Notes under the pieces: generated by a model
Told to the model about the DNA's origin: nothing
Databases searched by the model: none
Seen by the model: only the letters and a program-made list of their open reading frames with translations
Position numbers and translations under genes: made by a program
DNA from: Pleomorphomonas sp. NRK KF1
GTDB lineage: Bacteria; Pseudomonadota; Alphaproteobacteria; Rhizobiales; Pleomorphomonadaceae
Direction of reading: 5' to 3'
Assembly (NCBI RefSeq): GCF_023721755.1
Contig: NZ_JAMDLH010000002.1
Span: 186,001 to 250,000 of the forward strand
Length of the DNA: 64,000 nucleotides
Shown here: positions 32,739-41,111 of the stretch, one piece after another
Layout: each line of letters starts with the position of its first letter
Numbering within the stretch: the stretch's first letter is position 1

Positions 32739-33818
32739 TCAGAGCCGCCAACCGGTTTCCACGTCGAAGAAGGAAGCCTTCTGAACGTCGATGGTGACGG
32801 GGAAGGTGCGGTCCGCCTCGCAGCCGTCGTCCTGGCCCACGAGATGCGAAAGGCCGACGCCATCGAAGTTGGACCAAGCCAGAATGCTGCTGCCCATCGG
32901 CTCGATCAGCGACACCTTTCCTTCGATGGCCTGAGCATCGCCCTTGGCCGGCAGGATATGTTCCGGCCGGAGACCGAGCACGGCTTTCCGACCGCCTTCA
33001 ACCTTCTGCGCAAAGGGATAATGGCTGGCGTCCAGCCGGAAGTCGCCGGCGGTGAAGACCAGCCGATCGCCGTCGGCGACGAGCTGCCCCTCGACCTTGT
33101 TCATGGCCGGTGAGCCGAGGAAGCTGCCGACGAACTCGTTGGCCGGCTTGTTGTAGACGTTGAGCGGCGTATCGAGCTGCTGGATGATGCCGTCCTTCAT
33201 AACCGCGATGCGATCGGCCAGCGTCAGAGCCTCGATCTGGTCGTGGGTCACGTAGATCATGGTCGACTTCAGCGTCTTGTGCAGTTTCTTGATCTCAAGC
33301 CGCAACTCGGCGCGAAGCTTGGCGTCGAGGTTGCTGAGCGGCTCGTCGAACAGGAAAATGTCGGCGTCGCGCACCAAGGCTCGGCCGATGGCGACGCGTT
33401 GACGCTGGCCGCCCGACAATGCCGACGGCTTGCGATCGAGCAGATGGGTGATCTGCAGGAGTTCGGCCGCCCACTTCACCTTCTTCTCGATCGTGGCGCG
33501 ATCGATGCCGGCGATGCGCAGCCCGAAGGACAAGTTTCGCTCGACGCTCATCGTCGGATAGAGGGCGTAGGACTGGAACACCATGCCGATGCCGCGATCC
33601 TTGGGATCAGCCCAGGTGACGTCCTTGTCGTTGAACAGGATGCGGCCGCCGCTGACGTCGACAAGCCCACCGATGGCGCTCAAAAGCGTGGACTTGCCGC
33701 AACCGGAGGGACCAAGAAGCACAAGGAACTCGCCGTCCTGGATCGTCAGATCGAGGCTCTTGACGATCGCCACATTGCCGTAGCTGATTTCCAGATTCTG
33801 CAGGGACACTGAACTCAT
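32739..33818 (-). CDS. CUT1 ABC transporter ATPase (MalK/UgpC type), cellobionate-type locus
   Basis: The 359-residue product has Walker [13 protein letters not shown] signature [14 protein letters not shown], Walker [13 protein letters not shown], switch His in YVTHDQIEA and a C-terminal regulatory domain (GLRPEHILPA). It is the last gene of a minus-strand unit: binding protein, MalF-type permease, MalG-type permease, ATPase. It starts 3 bp after the MalG-type gene. It energises uptake for the locus that includes the divergent GH94, gluconokinase and dehydratase genes. Confidence 0.94.
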   Translation of the reverse strand: MSSVSLQNLEISYGNVAIVKSLDLTIQDGEFLVLLGPSGCGKSTLLSAIGGLVDVSGGRILFNDKDVTWADPKDRGIGMVFQSYALYPTMSVERNLSFGLRIAGIDRATIEKKVKWAAELLQITHLLDRKPSALSGGQRQRVAIGRALVRDADIFLFDEPLSNLDAKLRAELRLEIKKLHKTLKSTMIYVTHDQIEALTLADRIAVMKDGIIQQLDTPLNVYNKPANEFVGSFLGSPAMNKVEGQLVADGDRLVFTAGDFRLDASHYPFAQKVEGGRKAVLGLRPEHILPAKGDAQAIEGKVSLIEPMGSSILAWSNFDGVGLSHLVGQDDGCEADRTFPVTIDVQKASFFDVETGWRL

Positions 33819-33821
33819 GGC

Positions 33822-34721
33822 TTAACCCTTCACGGCACCGGAGGCGATGCCGCGCACGAACCAACGGCCGGACACCAGATAGACGGTGAGTGGGACCAGC
33901 GAGGTGAGCACGGTTGCCGCCATGTTGACGTTGTAGGCGCGCTCGCCGGTGGTGGTGTTGACGATGTTGTTGAGCTGAACCGTCATCGGCAGGTTGTCGC
34001 GGCCTGCGAAGACGAGGCCGAGCAGGAAGTCGTTCCAGATGGCCGTCACCTGCATGATCACGGCGACGATGGCGATCGGCACCGACATCGGCAGGACGAT
34101 CGAGATGAAGATCTTCCAGAAGCCGGCACCGTCGATGCGCGCCGCCTTGAACAGCTCGACCGGCAGGCCCGAGTAGTAGTTGCGGAACAGCAGTGTCATC
34201 ACCGGCATACCGAAGATGATGTGCGTGATGACGATGGCGGGCAGCGATCCGTAAATGCCGGTCTGGGCATAGAAGCGCACCAGCGGGTAGATGAACACCT
34301 GGTAGGGAACGAACGAGCCGAGCAGCAGGCAGGCGAACAGGACGTTGGCGCCCTTCACCTTCCAGAAGGACAGCGCGTAGCCGTTGAGGGCGCCAAACAA
34401 GATGGAGAAGACGACGCTTGGCAGCAGAATCTTCACGGAGTTGCCGAAGCCGACCTGAAGGCCGGTACAATCGAGGCCCGTGCAGGCCGACGTCCAGGCC
34501 TTCACCCAGGCATCCAGGCTGAAGTGCTGCGGCAGCGAGAAGATCAGTCCGAGACGGACTTCATCCATGCTCTTGAACGACGTGACGAGCATCACGTAGA
34601 GCGGCAGCAGGAAGAACAGCGCCAGCACGCCGAGAAAGGTGTAGATGCCGATGCGCCCCCAGACTTCCTGATAGGTCAACGGACGTTTGCTGGCGGTAGC
34701 CGATTTTGCCTGAGACATCAT
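33822..34721 (-). CDS. CUT1 ABC permease, MalG type
   Basis: The 299-residue product has a cytoplasmic N-terminus (QAKSATASKRPLTYQEVWGR), a first helix near 27-48 and the EAA-like loop ELFKAARIDGAGFWKIFIS. The C-terminus ends VRGIASGAVKG as expected for MalG-type subunits. The start codon overlaps the stop of the MalF-type gene by 4 bp. The wording fits the GtsC group of glucose/mannose-type transporters, although ligand range cannot be read from a permease. Confidence 0.91.
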   Translation of the reverse strand: MMSQAKSATASKRPLTYQEVWGRIGIYTFLGVLALFFLLPLYVMLVTSFKSMDEVRLGLIFSLPQHFSLDAWVKAWTSACTGLDCTGLQVGFGNSVKILLPSVVFSILFGALNGYALSFWKVKGANVLFACLLLGSFVPYQVFIYPLVRFYAQTGIYGSLPAIVITHIIFGMPVMTLLFRNYYSGLPVELFKAARIDGAGFWKIFISIVLPMSVPIAIVAVIMQVTAIWNDFLLGLVFAGRDNLPMTVQLNNIVNTTTGERAYNVNMAATVLTSLVPLTVYLVSGRWFVRGIASGAVKG

Positions 34722-35614
34722 GACGCCCTCCCGCTCTTGCGGAAGTACTGGGAATAGATGACAGGGGCCATGACCAGGAGAACAGTGACGAGCATCACCG
34801 TCGATGCCGCCGTGGCGAGGCCGATGTTGGCGCGCTCGAAGAGATTGTCCATGATGAACTTGGCCGGAACCTCACTGGCCGTTCCGGGACCGCCGTTGGT
34901 CATGGCGACGACGACGTCGTACATCTTGACGATGCTGATCGACAGAAGCACCAGGGAGGTGATGATCATCGGCCGAAGCATCGGCAGGACGATCGAGACA
35001 TAGACTCGCCAGGCCGGAATGCCGTCGATGCGCGTCGCCCGCCAGATCTCGGTATCGACGCCCCGCAATCCGGCGAGGATCAGCGCCATGACGAGGCCGG
35101 CACCGTGCCAGACGGTAGCCAGGATGACGGCGTAGAGCACCATCTCCGAGTTGACCACCCAGTCGAGAACGAAGTCTGTGAAGCCGAAGCCATGCATGGT
35201 GTGCTGGATGCCAAGGTCCGGATTGAGAACCCACTGCCAGATCAGGCCCGCCACCACGAAGGACATGGCATAGGGGTAGAGAAACACCGTGCGGAACAGG
35301 CTTTCGGCGCGCACATTCTGATCGATGAAGATCGCCAGAAGTGTGCCGAGCAGGAAGCAGATCAGCAGGAAAAAGAAGGCGATGACGGCGAGGTTGCCCA
35401 GCGAGGTCAGCCAGCGCGGCGTATCGAACAGGGTGAGGTATTGGTCGGCTCCGACGAAGTCGTACCTCGGCAACAGCTTCGAACTCGAAAACGATAGCCG
35501 AACCGACCAGGCCATGGTGCCGAGATAGGCGAAGATGACGACAATGGCCATCGGCAGCAGGGCGATATAGGCGACCAGATTGCGCTTCACATGCCGTGAA
35601 AGTTCGGCTCCCAC
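34718..35614 (-). CDS. CUT1 ABC permease, MalF type
   Basis: The 298-residue product has a first helix near 14-35 (LVAYIALLPMAIVVIFAYLG) and five more. The EAA-type loop is RGVDTEIWRATRIDGIPAWR, slightly divergent from the MalF consensus. The start is GTG at 35614, preceded by GGGAGGAGCAC. It follows the binding-protein gene after a 61-bp gap that carries a strong hairpin, and overlaps the next permease gene by 4 bp. Confidence 0.9.
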   Translation of the reverse strand: MGAELSRHVKRNLVAYIALLPMAIVVIFAYLGTMAWSVRLSFSSSKLLPRYDFVGADQYLTLFDTPRWLTSLGNLAVIAFFFLLICFLLGTLLAIFIDQNVRAESLFRTVFLYPYAMSFVVAGLIWQWVLNPDLGIQHTMHGFGFTDFVLDWVVNSEMVLYAVILATVWHGAGLVMALILAGLRGVDTEIWRATRIDGIPAWRVYVSIVLPMLRPMIITSLVLLSISIVKMYDVVVAMTNGGPGTASEVPAKFIMDNLFERANIGLATAASTVMLVTVLLVMAPVIYSQYFRKSGRAS

Positions 35615-35634
35615 GTGCTCCTCCCTATGGAATG

Positions 35635-35662
35635 GCGGGAAGACGGACCACCGCCTTCCCGC
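35635..35662 (-). other. Hairpin between binding-protein and permease genes
   Basis: GCGGGAAG (35635-35642) pairs with CTTCCCGC (35655-35662), with three further inner base pairs, in the 61-bp gap after the binding-protein stop. No T-run follows on the minus strand. It is likely an mRNA-stabilising structure that raises binding-protein yield relative to permease. Confidence 0.55.
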
Positions 35663-35675
35663 GTTTTGAAGCAGA

Positions 35676-36917
35676 TCAGCCCTTCAGGGCCTTCTCGAAG
35701 CGCTCGACGGCCTGATCGACGGTCATCGGCGTGTTCCAGAGCTCGGTGACGATGTCCTGCACGGAGCCGTACACGGACTCTTCCATCATCTGGGACGCAT
35801 CGGGAGCCTGACGGGCCGGATCGGACATGATCTTCATGCCGAGCTGGGCGCAGGCATCAAGGTTCGACATATCGACGTCGGCACGGATGGGGATCGAGCC
35901 CTTGAGGTTGTTGAACTTCACCTGCACGTCGGGACTGGTCATGGTTTCGACCAGCAGATGCTGAGCCTTCACCTGCTCGGCGTCATCCGTCTTCGGGAAG
36001 ACGAAGACATCACCGCCAAGAACGTAAGGCGAGTCGGGGCGGAGGCCCGGAATGCAGCCGTAGTCCTTGCCGATTTCCTTGTTGGCCTGCTTGAACTCGC
36101 CCTTGGCCCAATCGCCCATCACCTGGAAGCCGGCCTCGTCCTTGATGAGTAGCGCGGTGGTGTCGTTCCAGTTACGGCCCGGCGAAGCCTGGTCGACATA
36201 GGGCTTCAGGCTGATGAAGGTCTCGATGACCTTGCGGAACTCCGGCGAGCGGATCGCCGCCTCATCCTTGTCGCCATAGACGGACTTCCACAGTTCGCCG
36301 CCGCCGACATTGGTGAGCACGGCCGAGAACAGCGAGTTCTCCTGCCAGCGCTGACCGCCGAGGGCGAGCGGAGTGATGCCGGCCGCCTTGAGCTTGTCGA
36401 GGGCGGCAAAGAACTCGTCCATGGTTTCCGGCGGCTTCTCGACGCCGGCCTTGCTGAGGGCGGCGCTGGAGTACCAGATCCACAAGGGCATGTGGATGTT
36501 CACCGGCGCGGCGTAGTACTTGCCATCGACCTTGACCGCCTTGGCGATCGGCTCCGGCAGAACCTTGTCCCAATTGTTCTTGGTGGCAACCTCGTCGATG
36601 TCGTTGAGGAGCCCCTCGCCGATGATCTCGTGATACTGGCGCGAGGTGTTGAACAGCGCGGCCGTCGACGGATCGCCGCCGACGATGCGGTTGATGGCGG
36701 CGCTACGAGCCGCCGATCCACCGGCGACGGCATTGTCCATCCACTCGCCGCCGGCGGCGTTGAAGGCATCGGCGAAGACCTTGATGGCAGCGGATTCGCC
36801 GCCGGACGTCCACCAATGGATGACTTCGGCCTTCAGCGGCTCCTCCGCCTTCGCGACTCCCGTCGCGGCCACAATGGCGATCACCGACACGGCGACCATT
36901 TGTTTCATTCCGATCAT
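35676..36917 (-). CDS. CUT1 ABC sugar-binding protein (GtsA-like)
   Basis: The 413-residue product has a signal peptide of about 24 residues (MIGMKQMVAVSVIAIVAAT, ending VAKA). A mature part opens with VIHWWTSGGESAAIKVFADA, wording typical of the glucose/mannose-type GtsA group. The segment GGSAARSAAINRIVGGDPST is also typical. The ATG at 36917 follows GGGAGGAATC; the frame is open 40 codons upstream across an operator-like site. The divergent LacI, GH94, gluconokinase and dehydratase genes suggest that the ligand may be a disaccharide acid such as cellobionate, or the glucose side of it. This is inference. Confidence 0.91.
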   Translation of the reverse strand: MIGMKQMVAVSVIAIVAATGVAKAEEPLKAEVIHWWTSGGESAAIKVFADAFNAAGGEWMDNAVAGGSAARSAAINRIVGGDPSTAALFNTSRQYHEIIGEGLLNDIDEVATKNNWDKVLPEPIAKAVKVDGKYYAAPVNIHMPLWIWYSSAALSKAGVEKPPETMDEFFAALDKLKAAGITPLALGGQRWQENSLFSAVLTNVGGGELWKSVYGDKDEAAIRSPEFRKVIETFISLKPYVDQASPGRNWNDTTALLIKDEAGFQVMGDWAKGEFKQANKEIGKDYGCIPGLRPDSPYVLGGDVFVFPKTDDAEQVKAQHLLVETMTSPDVQVKFNNLKGSIPIRADVDMSNLDACAQLGMKIMSDPARQAPDASQMMEESVYGSVQDIVTELWNTPMTVDQAVERFEKALKG

Positions 36918-36993
36918 GATTCCTCCCAAACGGGTAGCGCCAAGGCGTTCCGGCCGGTCCGACCTTGGGTGACAAGGGCTCCTGATCCAAAAG

Positions 36994-37007
36994 TGGGATC
37001 GGTTCCA
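36994..37007. promoter_or_regulatory. Candidate LacI operator in the divergent promoter region
   Basis: TGGGATCGGTTCCA is an imperfect 14-bp palindrome (10 of 14 positions) with a CG centre, placed between the binding-protein start (36917) and the LacI start (37160). A closely related, perfect GGAACCGGTTCC occurs inside the regulator gene at 37229-37240. Confidence 0.55.
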
Positions 37008-37159
37008 TTTTTGAACTATGAGGCTTGATTTTGTCAATGCGCCTTGCGAGAAAAGCGGGACAGGAGAGTTGCGTAATCGGTGGGTATCGGTTTTCTCTCA
37101 TTTAAAAACAAAAGGATAATTGCTATTGTGCCGGGCGATTGGGTGATCGGAGTTCCGAA

Positions 37160-38158
37160 ATGGCGACGGTAAAGGATGTGGCAAAGCTGGCCGGCGTGGG
37201 GTCAGGAACCGTTTCGCGATACATCTCTGGAACCGGTTCCGTTTCACGCAAGTCGGCCGAGAAGATTGCCCGTGCCATCGAGCAGCTCAACTACCGGCCG
37301 AACAGCATGGCGCGATCCTTGTCGTCGCGCCGGTCCGATCTCATCGGCGTGTGGGTGCCTTCGCTCGAAGGCCCCTACTACCACATGATGATCCGCACGA
37401 TCGAAAGCGCGCTTCGCTTGCACGGCAAGCACATGATCCTGGCCAACGCCGAGGATGCGCAATCGAACGAGGATCGCCTCGCCCATCTCGATTATCTCAT
37501 CAACCGCGACTGCGACGGCATCCTGATTTCGAGTTCCCTGCAGAGCGAGTTCGAGCTGGCAACCTACGCCGAGAAGTTTCCCAACCTGGTGGTGATCAAC
37601 CATCATACCGACGAGTTGGCTGGCCGCTCTTTCTCGATCGATCACGATCTCGGCGGCCGATTGGCGGCCCGGCATCTCCTGGAGCTCGGGCATACTCGCG
37701 TGGCAACCATCACCGGCCGGCTTTCCGCGCAGGACGCCCGGCAGCGCCATCATGCGTTTCTCGACGAGATGGCAAAGCTCGGCCATCCGGTCCCTCCGAA
37801 AAGGATCATCGAGGGCGCCTTTTCCTATGCCGGCGGCGAACAGGCCGTGGCGGCGCTTCTTGCAACGGACGCCGACTATTCAGCGGTGTTCTGCGGCAAC
37901 GACAAGGTGGCGATGGTGCTCATTGCCGAACTGCACAAGCGCGGCATCTCGGTGCCGGGCGACGTGTCCGTCATCGGTTATGACGACGTCGAGTTCACGC
38001 CTTTCACCGCACCAGCCCTCAGCACCATCCACGCCCCGATCGAAGAGATGAGCCAGTCGGCTTGCCATCAGCTTCTCAACCTCACCTACGGCCTCGATCT
38101 GCCCTACCAGGAACACTTCGAGCCATCACTTTCCGTTCGGCAATCGACGGGACCGTAA
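37160..38158 (+). CDS. LacI-family regulator of the cellobionate-type locus
   Basis: The 332-residue product has a LacI helix-turn-helix ([20 protein letters not shown]), hinge (YRPNSMARSLSSRRS) and sugar-binding domain (LIGVWVPSLEGPYYHMMIRT; LLELGHTRVATITGR; VSVIGYDDVEFTPF). The ATG at 37160 follows GATCGGAGTTCCGAA; an in-frame GTG-type start at 37139 is less likely. It sits between the divergent ABC transporter unit and the downstream GH94-gluconokinase-dehydratase genes and probably controls both. The perfect palindrome within its own coding sequence may allow autoregulation. Confidence 0.92.
   Translation: MATVKDVAKLAGVGSGTVSRYISGTGSVSRKSAEKIARAIEQLNYRPNSMARSLSSRRSDLIGVWVPSLEGPYYHMMIRTIESALRLHGKHMILANAEDAQSNEDRLAHLDYLINRDCDGILISSSLQSEFELATYAEKFPNLVVINHHTDELAGRSFSIDHDLGGRLAARHLLELGHTRVATITGRLSAQDARQRHHAFLDEMAKLGHPVPPKRIIEGAFSYAGGEQAVAALLATDADYSAVFCGNDKVAMVLIAELHKRGISVPGDVSVIGYDDVEFTPFTAPALSTIHAPIEEMSQSACHQLLNLTYGLDLPYQEHFEPSLSVRQSTGP
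37228..37241. promoter_or_regulatory. Intragenic palindrome GGAACCGGTTCC, possible operator
   Basis: A perfect 12-bp palindrome at 37229-37240, in the helix-turn-helix coding region, matches the upstream site TGGGATCGGTTCCA in its right half and CG centre. The related sequence GGAACCGTTTC precedes it at 37205, and GGAAC-CCG-GTTCC occurs at 38236-38248 at the start of the GH94 gene. These may be auxiliary operators. They also encode ordinary residues, so chance from codon use is possible. Confidence 0.4.
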
Positions 38159-38214
38159 AGTTCCTAGATCGACGCGCCCGACCGACGCGTGGCAATCCTT
38201 TCCGAGAGACCTCA

Positions 38215-40578
38215 ATGCCCTCCTTCATCGACAACGGAACCCGGTTCCACCTGGACGACCCGACGCTGGCTCCCAACTCGGCCGGTTACCTTTGGAACCG
38301 AAGGATGATGATCCAGATGAACAGCCGCGGCTATGCCGTGAGCCAGTACATGGATCCGGAACCGCGCAAGTACGCCCACCCGCCCATCATCCCGGCACCC
38401 ACATTCATGCTGCCGGAGCAAACCTATTATCCCAACCATCCCGGCCGCTTCTTCTACGTCCGCGACAACGATACGGGGACCCTGTTCTCCGCACCTTACG
38501 AGCCGGTGCGCGCCCGGCTCGACCGCTTCGCCTTCGAGCCGGGCCTGTCCGACATCCGCTGGCTGATCGAAAAGGACGGCGTCCGGGTCGAGCTTTGCCT
38601 CGTCCTGCCGGTCGATGACGTCGCCGAACTCTGGACGGCGAAGATCACCAACATGACGTCCGCGCCGAAGAAGCTGACCTTCGTGCCATTCTTTCCGGTC
38701 GGTTTCAGTTCCTGGATGAACCTCGGGGGACATTTCGACGCCGATCTCAACGCCGTGCTCTGCACCTCGGTCACGCCCTATCAGAAGATCGAGCAGTATT
38801 TCAAAAACCAGCATCTCAAGGACATCACCTTCCTCGCTGCCAGCCGCCGTCCCGATCATTTCGAGGTGGGGCAGCAGGCCTTCGAAGGCGAAGGTGGACT
38901 GCGCGCCCCCTCGGCGCTCGCCGACGGCGGTCATCTTCGCGACGGCGAGGCCTATTACGAGATCCCAGCCTGCATCATGCAGTGGGATCTGACGATCGCC
39001 GGTGGCGAAAGCGAGGACTTCCGCTTCCTGTTCGGCCCGGCCAGGGACGAGGCCGAAATCTCGGCGCTCAAGACAAGATATCTTGACGGCGACATCGAGC
39101 AGGTTCGCCGGGACTACCACGCCTACGTGGTCGAGGGCGGCCGCAGTTGCCTGAAGGTCCAGTCGCCGGACGAGACGTTCAACCACGTCGTCAATCACTG
39201 GCTGCCGCGCCAGGTGTTCTACCACGGCGACACCAACCGTCTGACTACCGATCCCCAGACCCGCAACTACCTGCAAGATGCGCTGGGCATGCTGTTCATC
39301 CGGCCGGAAGCGGCGCGCGCCGTCATCCTGCACGCGGTCAGCCAGCAGCATGTGAGCGGCAAGATGCCCGACGGCATTCTGCTGCGACCCGACGCCGAGC
39401 TGAAATACATCAACCAGGTGCCGCACACCGACCACGGCGTCTGGCTCGTCATCACGGCCAAGGCCTACCTCGACGAGACCGGCGACCACTCCATCCTGGA
39501 CGAGATGGTTGCATGGACCGACGACCCCGCACCGGCCAGCGTCCGCGAGCACATCACGCGCGCCTTGCGCTTCCTTGCGGCGGCGGTCGATGAACGGGGA
39601 CTGCCCTACATCGAGCAGGGCGACTGGTGCGACCCGATGAACATGGTCGGCTACAAGGGCAAGGGCGTCTCCGGCTGGCTGGCCGAGGCGTCGAGCCATG
39701 CCATGTCGCTGTGGTCGGAGGTCTGCGCCGCCGAAGGCGACCAGGAGACGGCGGGTTGGCTGAAGGCGGAAGCGGACGCTCTTGTCGAACGGATCAACCG
39801 CCATCTCTGGGTCGGCGACTGGTATGGTCGGGGCATCACCGACGACGGCGTGGTCTTCGGCGTGCCGGCCGACAAGGAGGGGCGCATCTTCCTCAACGCG
39901 CAGAGCTGGGCGCTTCTCTGCGGCGCTGCCGACGACGACCGCAAGGCGCGGATGCTCAAAGCCATCGATGAGCAGCTTGTCACGCCCTACGGCGTCGAAA
40001 TCCAGGCGCCGTCGTTCACGGCCATGCGGGAGGATATCGGGCGCCTCACCCAGAAGTGGCCCGGCGTGGCCGAGAATGGCTCCGTCTACAACCATGCCGC
40101 CGCCTTCTACGCCGCTTCGCTGTACCACGTCGGCGAAAGCGACCGCGGGTTCAACGTGCTGCGCGCCATGATGACCAACCCCGACCGGGAAGACATTGCC
40201 GCGCGCGGTCAGCTGCCGCTCTACATTCCCAACTACTATCGTGGCGCCTATCGCCAGTTCCCCCGCACCGCCGGTCGCTCCAGCAACCTGTTCAACACGG
40301 GCACCGTCGCCTGGGTCTACCGCATGGTGATCGAGCAGCTCTGCGGCGTACGCGGCGACGGCAAGGGCGCGGTGATCGCACCGCAGGTGCCCTCGTCCTG
40401 GCAGACGCTCTCCTTCACCCGACGCCTTCGCGGCGCGACGTTCAACGTGACCTTCTCGCGCGATGACGGCATCGCCGAGCAAGTAGTAGAGATCGACGGC
40501 CAGCGCGCCGAGGGCGGCAGGCTTGCCGGCATCGAAGCCGGCCGTATCTATGACGTCAGGGTAAAAGCCCCCCGCTGA
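38215..40578 (+). CDS. GH94 phosphorylase, probably cellobionic acid phosphorylase
   Basis: The 787-residue product is a GH94 inverting phosphorylase. The N-terminal beta-sandwich has NRRMMIQMNSRGYAVSQYMD and FFPVGFSSWMNLGGHF. The (alpha/alpha)6 barrel has TDPQTRNYLQDALGMLF and YIEQGDWCDPMNMVGYKG, where Asp473 fits the general acid; the usual DWND is DWCD here. The end has YIPNYYRGAYRQFPRTAGRS. Length matches known cellobionate phosphorylases (about 790). That enzyme splits cellobionate to alpha-glucose-1-phosphate and gluconate. The next genes encode gluconokinase and 6-phosphogluconate dehydratase, exactly what the gluconate product needs, which is the main reason for this assignment over cellobiose or chitobiose phosphorylase. 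The ATG at 38215 follows GAGAGACCTCA. Confidence 0.85.
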   Translation: MPSFIDNGTRFHLDDPTLAPNSAGYLWNRRMMIQMNSRGYAVSQYMDPEPRKYAHPPIIPAPTFMLPEQTYYPNHPGRFFYVRDNDTGTLFSAPYEPVRARLDRFAFEPGLSDIRWLIEKDGVRVELCLVLPVDDVAELWTAKITNMTSAPKKLTFVPFFPVGFSSWMNLGGHFDADLNAVLCTSVTPYQKIEQYFKNQHLKDITFLAASRRPDHFEVGQQAFEGEGGLRAPSALADGGHLRDGEAYYEIPACIMQWDLTIAGGESEDFRFLFGPARDEAEISALKTRYLDGDIEQVRRDYHAYVVEGGRSCLKVQSPDETFNHVVNHWLPRQVFYHGDTNRLTTDPQTRNYLQDALGMLFIRPEAARAVILHAVSQQHVSGKMPDGILLRPDAELKYINQVPHTDHGVWLVITAKAYLDETGDHSILDEMVAWTDDPAPASVREHITRALRFLAAAVDERGLPYIEQGDWCDPMNMVGYKGKGVSGWLAEASSHAMSLWSEVCAAEGDQETAGWLKAEADALVERINRHLWVGDWYGRGITDDGVVFGVPADKEGRIFLNAQSWALLCGAADDDRKARMLKAIDEQLVTPYGVEIQAPSFTAMREDIGRLTQKWPGVAENGSVYNHAAAFYAASLYHVGESDRGFNVLRAMMTNPDREDIAARGQLPLYIPNYYRGAYRQFPRTAGRSSNLFNTGTVAWVYRMVIEQLCGVRGDGKGAVIAPQVPSSWQTLSFTRRLRGATFNVTFSRDDGIAEQVVEIDGQRAEGGRLAGIEAGRIYDVRVKAPR

Positions 40579-40598
40579 AGCGCGGCAGGGAGAGAACG

Positions 40599-41111
40599 AT
40601 GATCGTTATCGTCATGGGCGTATCGGGAAGCGGCAAGACGACCGTCGGCGAGTTGCTCGCCGAACGCCTGGGCTGCGGCTTCTCCGATGCCGACGATTTC
40701 CACCCCGCCGCCAACGTCGACAAGATGCGGGCCGGCATTCCGCTGACCGATGATGATCGATGGCCGTGGCTGAAGGCGCTCCGGCAAGCCATGGACGACT
40801 GGCAAGCGGCCGACGAAAGCCGCGTGATCGCCTGTTCGGCCCTGAAGGCCGTCTATCGCGACGTGTTATCGCCGAAGGACGATGTGGTCTTCGTCTATCT
40901 CAAGGGCAGCGCCGAGACGATCGCTGGCCGGCTCAAGGCGCGCAAGGGCCACTACATGAACCCCAACCTGCTGACGAGCCAGTTCGCCGCATTGGAAGAA
41001 CCTGCCGACGCCATCGTGGTCGACATTGCTCCGCCGCCGGCAGTTGTTGTCGATCACATCATGACCCAGCTCGACGCACGCGGGGATCATCAGGAAAAGA
41101 GACGCACATGA
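40599..41111 (+). CDS. gntK: Gluconokinase
   Basis: The 170-residue product is a GntK-type gluconokinase that makes 6-phosphogluconate from gluconate and ATP. The P-loop GVSGSGKT is at residues 7-14, followed by [20 protein letters not shown] and [13 protein letters not shown], both diagnostic of GntK, then [11 protein letters not shown] and [20 protein letters not shown]. It starts 20 bp after the GH94 gene (ribosome site GGCAGGGAGAG) and its end overlaps the dehydratase start by 4 bp, so all three are coupled. Confidence 0.95.
   Translation: MIVIVMGVSGSGKTTVGELLAERLGCGFSDADDFHPAANVDKMRAGIPLTDDDRWPWLKALRQAMDDWQAADESRVIACSALKAVYRDVLSPKDDVVFVYLKGSAETIAGRLKARKGHYMNPNLLTSQFAALEEPADAIVVDIAPPPAVVVDHIMTQLDARGDHQEKRRT

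Noticed and set aside
38212-40482. 756-codon minus-strand frame opposite the GH94 gene
   Set aside because: Shadow of a well-supported phosphorylase gene; no ribosome site or domain.
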